Shown piece by piece: positions 60,026 to 64,000 of a DNA stretch of 64,000 nt (positions within the stretch are counted from its first letter, which is position 1; each line of letters begins with the position of its first letter). A program made the translations under genes and the position numbers. Location: contig NZ_JBHUGF010000010.1 in the NCBI RefSeq assembly GCF_042681745.1, positions 2,170,001 through 2,234,000 of the forward strand. The letters run 5' to 3'. The notes beneath the pieces are model-generated. The model made no database searches and had not been told where the DNA came from. It saw only the letters and a program-made list of their open reading frames with translations. This stretch comes from Saccharibacillus nicotianae. GTDB lineage: Bacteria; Bacillota; Bacilli; Paenibacillales; Paenibacillaceae.

Positions 60026-62137
60026 AACAATTTGACTATTACTATTAAATAAAAAGTCTGGTATTTGTACTTCATTATAAATTCCATTTTTTATAGATAA
60101 TGTTTCAAAATATTGTAAAGCTTGAGGCATATCTTCAAACACAACATTTTTTCCTATTATAGAAAAAACTTCTTTCTTTATTTTATCTAAAGTCACATTG
60201 AAAAATTCTTTTCTATTATTTATTAAATTAACACGGTTAGAATGAAAAACTGAGTGTAAGTGGTTTTCTAACCGAGGGGCATCATCTGTTAAAATCATTG
60301 CATGTACATCATATTCAAAGGGAACAGCTGCTCCACTTAATTCTTTAATTCTATCTGACGGCTCTAATCTTCTGGTCATTCCTATTTTATATATATTTTC
60401 TCCTAATGTTCCTATATTTGAAATAATATATACATATCCTGATTTTCCAATAAGATGTCTTTGATGTATTTCTTCCCTTTTTTTCAGCACTAATGCTAAT
60501 GAATCTTCTAATTTTTTGATTTTATTTAATAGAGAAACATTTTCTCCATTTGTCTGTATAAATTCTTTATTTAAATCGACTAATTGTTTCTCAACTTGTT
60601 TTTCATGAAGACTCAATTCTAATAATTTCTCTTTTGTTTCTTGTTCCACCTTTTTCCTTTCTCTTTCTTCTTCTCTAAATATTCTTAACGTTTCTTTCTC
60701 ATTTTTTTCAAATATTTTTAATTCATAAACTAATCTTAATTCTTTTAATTTTAGTTTATGGTAACTTTCACTTATTGATAGAACATTTTTCTCATTAAGT
60801 TTGTTAATAGCATCACGCGATTTATTTATTCGAGTAACAGTACTATTAAAAGTAGAGTATTTTAGATTGGATATAGCATTATCACATTCGGTATTATAAG
60901 AACGTATCATAGATTTGATATTTAAATCTGTCATCTTTCTTCCTTCACGTACACTACCATTGACAGTCCAATCAATCTCTGAATTAATTACTTTTTTTAA
61001 TTTTATCATTTCTTTTTGTTTTAGATTATTTTCAAATAATTCATCTTTAAATTTTTCTGTAGTATTAAATGGAAAAATACTTTTATAAAATGCTACTTCT
61101 TGAAGATCTTTTTCCTCTCTAAGTAGAATAAGAGATTTTTTTAATTCTTTAAATTCTTCATATTCAATATTTTTATTTATTAATTTTTTATCTAATTTTT
61201 CTAATTCTACATTTAAATTATTAATAGTCTTCTCATATAAAATAACATTTTGTTTAAGTTCTTGTAACAATTTTCTTTCTAAAGTTGAAGCTAGTAAATA
61301 TTTATTATTACTTATTTTTTCAATTTCTTTATTTAATAATATTTTATCTTTATCATGTTTTTCCAACAAATCTTCAATAGAATTTTCTAGATGTTCTTTT
61401 TTTATTGTTATATTTTCTATATCTAAATTTAGTTTGATTTTTAAATTTGATTTGCTAATAAGCTCATTGTTTAGAATTTCGATTTTTCTTTCGATGGAAT
61501 TACTGTTTTCTTTTAAGGAATCAACTGTCAAACTATCACATACAATAATTGATTTAAGCATTTTTTCTTGCGATTTTAGTTCTTCAATAGATATCTTTAA
61601 ATCTAATTCGATGTCCATTTTTTCATTATTTTTATCCCTTATTTCATTATCTAAAATTTTTAATTTTTTCTCTATAGATAAAGCTTCTTTTTTTAGAGAA
61701 GAAAGTTTTATATTTTCATGTGAAATATTTGATTTAATATTTATTTCTTGAAATTCTAATTCTTTGATAGAATTCTGTAAATCTGGAATTGTAAATTTAG
61801 ATTTTTTAATAATTTCTGTATCTATTGTTTTTAATTTTTTTTCTATTGATACTATGTTTTCTTTTAAATCAGAAAGTTTTATACTCTCATATAAAATATC
61901 TGATTTAATAATTTCTTCTTGCGATTTTAATTCTTCAATAGTATTAGCGGATTTAATAGTTTTGTTTAGTTCTGATTTAGTATCTCGATATATTTGAGTA
62001 ATAAGCTTAAATTCTTTTTTTAAATATATAATCATTTCTTCATTCTTTAATAACTGTGTATCTTTTAATTCATTAGCTTCTTGTAATTCATTAATTTTGT
62101 AAAGAGCATCATTATATCTTTTTTTACTAACAAACAT
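60020..62137 (-). CDS. DUF4041 and GIY-YIG (T5orf172-type) coiled-coil protein
   Basis: This 705-residue protein has a long coiled coil at residues about 1-340, containing three tandem repeats of about 57-60 residues (67-123, 124-183, 184-243). A DUF4041-like domain follows (about 345-500, with INSEIDWTVNGSVREGRKM and CDNAISNLKYSTFNSTVTRI), then a second coiled coil and a GIY-YIG domain of the T5orf172 type (566-655: GYVYIIS, YKIGMT, Arg595-IKEL, Glu624 in LENHLH, N-x-RKEFF). DUF4041/GIY-YIG proteins occur in phages and defence islands. The gene is extremely rich in AT, Lys, Ile and Asn. It follows a membrane protein gene by 27 bases. Confidence 0.8.
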   Translation of the reverse strand: MFVSKKRYNDALYKINELQEANELKDTQLLKNEEMIIYLKKEFKLITQIYRDTKSELNKTIKSANTIEELKSQEEIIKSDILYESIKLSDLKENIVSIEKKLKTIDTEIIKKSKFTIPDLQNSIKELEFQEINIKSNISHENIKLSSLKKEALSIEKKLKILDNEIRDKNNEKMDIELDLKISIEELKSQEKMLKSIIVCDSLTVDSLKENSNSIERKIEILNNELISKSNLKIKLNLDIENITIKKEHLENSIEDLLEKHDKDKILLNKEIEKISNNKYLLASTLERKLLQELKQNVILYEKTINNLNVELEKLDKKLINKNIEYEEFKELKKSLILLREEKDLQEVAFYKSIFPFNTTEKFKDELFENNLKQKEMIKLKKVINSEIDWTVNGSVREGRKMTDLNIKSMIRSYNTECDNAISNLKYSTFNSTVTRINKSRDAINKLNEKNVLSISESYHKLKLKELRLVYELKIFEKNEKETLRIFREEERERKKVEQETKEKLLELSLHEKQVEKQLVDLNKEFIQTNGENVSLLNKIKKLEDSLALVLKKREEIHQRHLIGKSGYVYIISNIGTLGENIYKIGMTRRLEPSDRIKELSGAAVPFEYDVHAMILTDDAPRLENHLHSVFHSNRVNLINNRKEFFNVTLDKIKKEVFSIIGKNVVFEDMPQALQYFETLSIKNGIYNEVQIPDFLFNSNSQIVL

Positions 62138-62164
62138 ACAATCACTCCTTTAATTATTGTTTCA

Positions 62165-63025
62165 CTATATTCTTTTCCATAATCCAAAAGTGAAAATAGA
62201 TTTCCACTTCTGCTTCATTGTGTGATCTTCACAATAGCCAAACGTAGTATGTTGAATTTTTCTCTTCACCTTTTTACATGCCTCGCAGAGATAATCCCCT
62301 GTAGTTGGAACTTTATCATCAAACTTATATGCTCTTTTTATCTTGCCTACTCTGTTCTCTAGCCAATTTAGAAATTTAAGCACTATTGTTCCTATACCTA
62401 ATCCTGTAGTAAAAAGAGTGATAGACATCATGAATACGATAATAGCATTTAAAATGGGATTCTCAATCATTCTAGGCTTGCTATTAAAATATTCATAAGC
62501 AAATAAGGTCATAGCTGTTAAATAAATAACAAGTGAAATAGTGATACATATTTTTAATACAATATTCTTTATTTTCAAGAAATTTGTAGCCGTATATTTC
62601 TGACGATAACTTTCAAAATGGCTATTATATAGTTCCTGTAACATTGCAAACTCTTTTTTAAATCCTTCGATCACATTACTTCGCAAAGCCATATATTCTT
62701 CTGTATCCACATAATCTTCCTGATTTCGTTCAATATGGATCAAGTCTTTTAGTTCATCTAAAAGTTCTGGACTTAATAAATAACCATATCTGTGCACTAA
62801 TTCTTGATTGGACTCTTTAATCAGTTGTTCTTCTATTTTTCTAGAAGCGATGTCTAGGTTTAAAGGTAAATAAATATTCTCTAATTTTTCCTTTAAACTC
62901 TTTTCAAAGTAACTTCGTTCTTCATGAATGTTTTTACGAAGTGTTATTGATGTTGAGATAATTAGTGTGATTATAGCAATAGCAGCAGAAATAACTGCTG
63001 AAAGAATGACTGGTGAAACTTCCAT
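62165..63025 (-). CDS. Three-helix membrane protein with C-terminal zinc-ribbon motif
   Basis: This 286-residue protein has a membrane segment at residues 5-27, a helical soluble domain (about 33-150), two further helices (154-177 and 191-217), and a C-terminal cytoplasmic tail with Cys247-x2-Cys250 and Cys265-x2-His268, a likely zinc ribbon. I know no family with this order. It is the first gene of an operon with the DUF4041/GIY-YIG protein gene. It could be a membrane effector or sensor; this is inference from context only. AAAGGAAT precedes the ATG. Confidence 0.7.
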   Translation of the reverse strand: MEVSPVILSAVISAAIAIITLIISTSITLRKNIHEERSYFEKSLKEKLENIYLPLNLDIASRKIEEQLIKESNQELVHRYGYLLSPELLDELKDLIHIERNQEDYVDTEEYMALRSNVIEGFKKEFAMLQELYNSHFESYRQKYTATNFLKIKNIVLKICITISLVIYLTAMTLFAYEYFNSKPRMIENPILNAIIVFMMSITLFTTGLGIGTIVLKFLNWLENRVGKIKRAYKFDDKVPTTGDYLCEACKKVKRKIQHTTFGYCEDHTMKQKWKSIFTFGLWKRI

Positions 63026-63186
63026 TCACATAAATTCCTTTCTGTATTTGATTTTATTTCTTTGCATATCAAAATTTAAAACACGTTGAATCAACAATTA
63101 AACTATGTAATTCTCTTACTTATTTCTATATCGACAAATTAAAGTAAATTATACAGTTTTAGGTTCTTATCCATTTTCTATCTAAA

Positions 63187-63232
63187 AAACCAAGTAGAAA
63201 TCATTTATCAATCTACGATTTCTACTTGGTTT
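63187..63232 (-). terminator. Terminator after the Imm11-like gene
   Basis: A perfect 16-bp stem AAACCAAGTAGAAATC/GATTTCTACTTGGTTT is present around a 14-base loop. Confidence 0.9.
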
Positions 63233-63263
63233 GCTACTGTGTATTAAAGAATGAAATATAGTT

Positions 63264-64000
63264 TTAAATAGTACTTTTATCGACTTCTTGCCATGTAAGA
63301 TCAAGCAATATAGGTGGTATATACACAGGACTAAAAAACTCATATTCTAGATTTCTATTCAATTCTCCAATTAAAATATCACCTTTGGAATTGTATTGAA
63401 TTTTCCAATCTGCACTAATTGCTGCTTTACCCAGTTTTAATTTTTCGATGGCTTCGTTCCAACTTAATGGATCATGTGGCTGATTATTAATTTTGATAAT
63501 ATGAGCATCGTATGCTTCTTTTATACGTTGTTCGTGTTGTTGCTCTAATTCAAAATCAGCTTCAGAATCCCAAATTTCTATAAAATCAATACCTTTAATA
63601 TTATTGGCTAAAAGCAATTCTCTAAATTCATCTGATACAAAATACGTCAATCTAGTCAATCCAGGTATTTTAAATATATGCCTTTTCTCATTATTTTTTA
63701 GTACAGATTCTAAAAAAGAGATTTTACTATAGCTTCTTATCTCTCCATCAAGGATAGTATCAGGAATAGATTTTTCAGCATCTACGCATTCAATCACATT
63801 AATAATATTGCATATATAAAAATTAAAATCAGAATGTTGTACAGGAAGAAATTGAACCAAATCATTAACAAGTGGTGTTACAATTTTAAATACCTTCTCG
63901 CTAATAACAGAAATATGATTTAAATAGATAGCATAATCATTGTATTTATATTTTTGGTTGTCTGTAATTAACCTATATTCTTCTGGCCATGGTACAGGTA
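63264..64000 (-). CDS. Imm11-like (DUF1629) immunity family protein, partial
   Basis: The frame stays open past the window's right edge, so the start is not included; 244 residues are present. It reads VPWPEEYRLITDNQ at the edge, then NFYICNIINVIECVDAEKS, KRHIFKIPGLTRLTYFVSDEFRELLLANNIKGIDFIEIWD (near the middle; VSDEFRELL-x4-IKG). This pattern fits the DUF1629/Imm11 family, members of which protect against polymorphic toxins. No toxin is adjacent in the window. A TTG at 63860 could be read as the start but has no ribosome site, and the upstream residues are clearly coding. Confidence 0.65.
   Translation of the reverse strand, partial: PVPWPEEYRLITDNQKYKYNDYAIYLNHISVISEKVFKIVTPLVNDLVQFLPVQHSDFNFYICNIINVIECVDAEKSIPDTILDGEIRSYSKISFLESVLKNNEKRHIFKIPGLTRLTYFVSDEFRELLLANNIKGIDFIEIWDSEADFELEQQHEQRIKEAYDAHIIKINNQPHDPLSWNEAIEKLKLGKAAISADWKIQYNSKGDILIGELNRNLEYEFFSPVYIPPILLDLTWQEVDKSTI

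Noticed and set aside
61434..61997. Plus-strand Ser/Phe/Ile-rich ORFs opposite the DUF4041 gene
   Set aside because: They are antisense images of the tandem coiled-coil repeats and have no ribosome site.
63264..63860. A complete 198-residue protein starting with TTG at 63860
   Set aside because: The frame upstream stays open and protein-like to the window edge, so the gene is partial, not complete.
1..64000. CRISPR arrays, tRNA/rRNA genes, transposases or integrases
   Set aside because: None could be seen; no regular direct repeats with spacers, no cloverleaf patterns noticed and no recombinase motifs in any long frame.

Overview
The window looks like chromosomal DNA of a low-GC Gram-positive bacterium, most likely Paenibacillus or a close relative. 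The evidence is strong AGGAGG-type ribosome binding sites, frequent GTG/TTG starts, dense U-tailed hairpin terminators, Bacillus-type Fur, CcpA and PhoP-like sites, and two secreted enzymes carrying the copper-amine-oxidase-like stalk common in Paenibacillus. No tRNA, rRNA, CRISPR array or intact insertion sequence was recognised.

Layout. 0-4 kb: partial M20 amidohydrolase with its GntR/FadR regulator, a MarR gene, azoreductase, rpiA and a small coiled-coil protein. 4-12 kb: a methyl-accepting chemotaxis protein, a stand-alone adenylation-thiolation-reductase NRPS-like enzyme and a secreted subtilisin-like protease. 12-17.5 kb: a Fur-box-controlled nucleotidyltransferase-like protein, fumC, ung, a soluble chemotaxis transducer and transaldolase. 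17.5-23 kb: a five-gene oligopeptide/nickel-type ABC importer. 23-35.5 kb: MarR-MFS pair, GH31 alpha-xylosidase with a cre-like site, a 187-bp palindromic element, an AraC regulator, HelD, methionine aminopeptidase, MarR plus aromatic-acid-exporter-like protein, and a DUF2062 protein. 35.5-43 kb: glycerophosphodiesterase, stalked beta-lactamase-fold hydrolase, a Fur-controlled orphan siderophore-binding lipoprotein, an alpha/beta hydrolase, two DinB-type proteins, and a split sigma factor (SigO/RsoA-like) next to an oxalate-decarboxylase-like cupin. 43-50 kb: TetR, a 5'-nucleotidase-family phosphoesterase and a phosphonate-type ABC importer (phnD-C-E-E) around a region with PhoP-box-like repeats. 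50-56 kb: acetyltransferase and ROK regulator around a palindrome, methyltransferase, Cu/Zn superoxide dismutase, lipoprotein, GNAT and TPR proteins. 56-64 kb: an accessory, very AT-rich region with a membrane-anchored barnase, immunity-like proteins, two GIY-YIG proteins, a ribbon-helix-helix repressor with an operator array, and a two-gene operon encoding a membrane/zinc-ribbon protein and a DUF4041/GIY-YIG coiled-coil protein.

Two observations stand out. First, the split sigma pair and the neighbouring cupin share the bipartite upstream motif GTTGTAT-N14-TTACYATA at both start regions. This parallels the Bacillus subtilis SigO-RsoA/OxdC acid-stress circuit and suggests that the promoter can be read directly. 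Second, the 60-63 kb membrane protein plus DUF4041/GIY-YIG operon, beside immunity genes and a repressor with its own operator array, is the best candidate for an undescribed defence or conflict system. All functional calls come from reading motifs by eye; no database search was possible.
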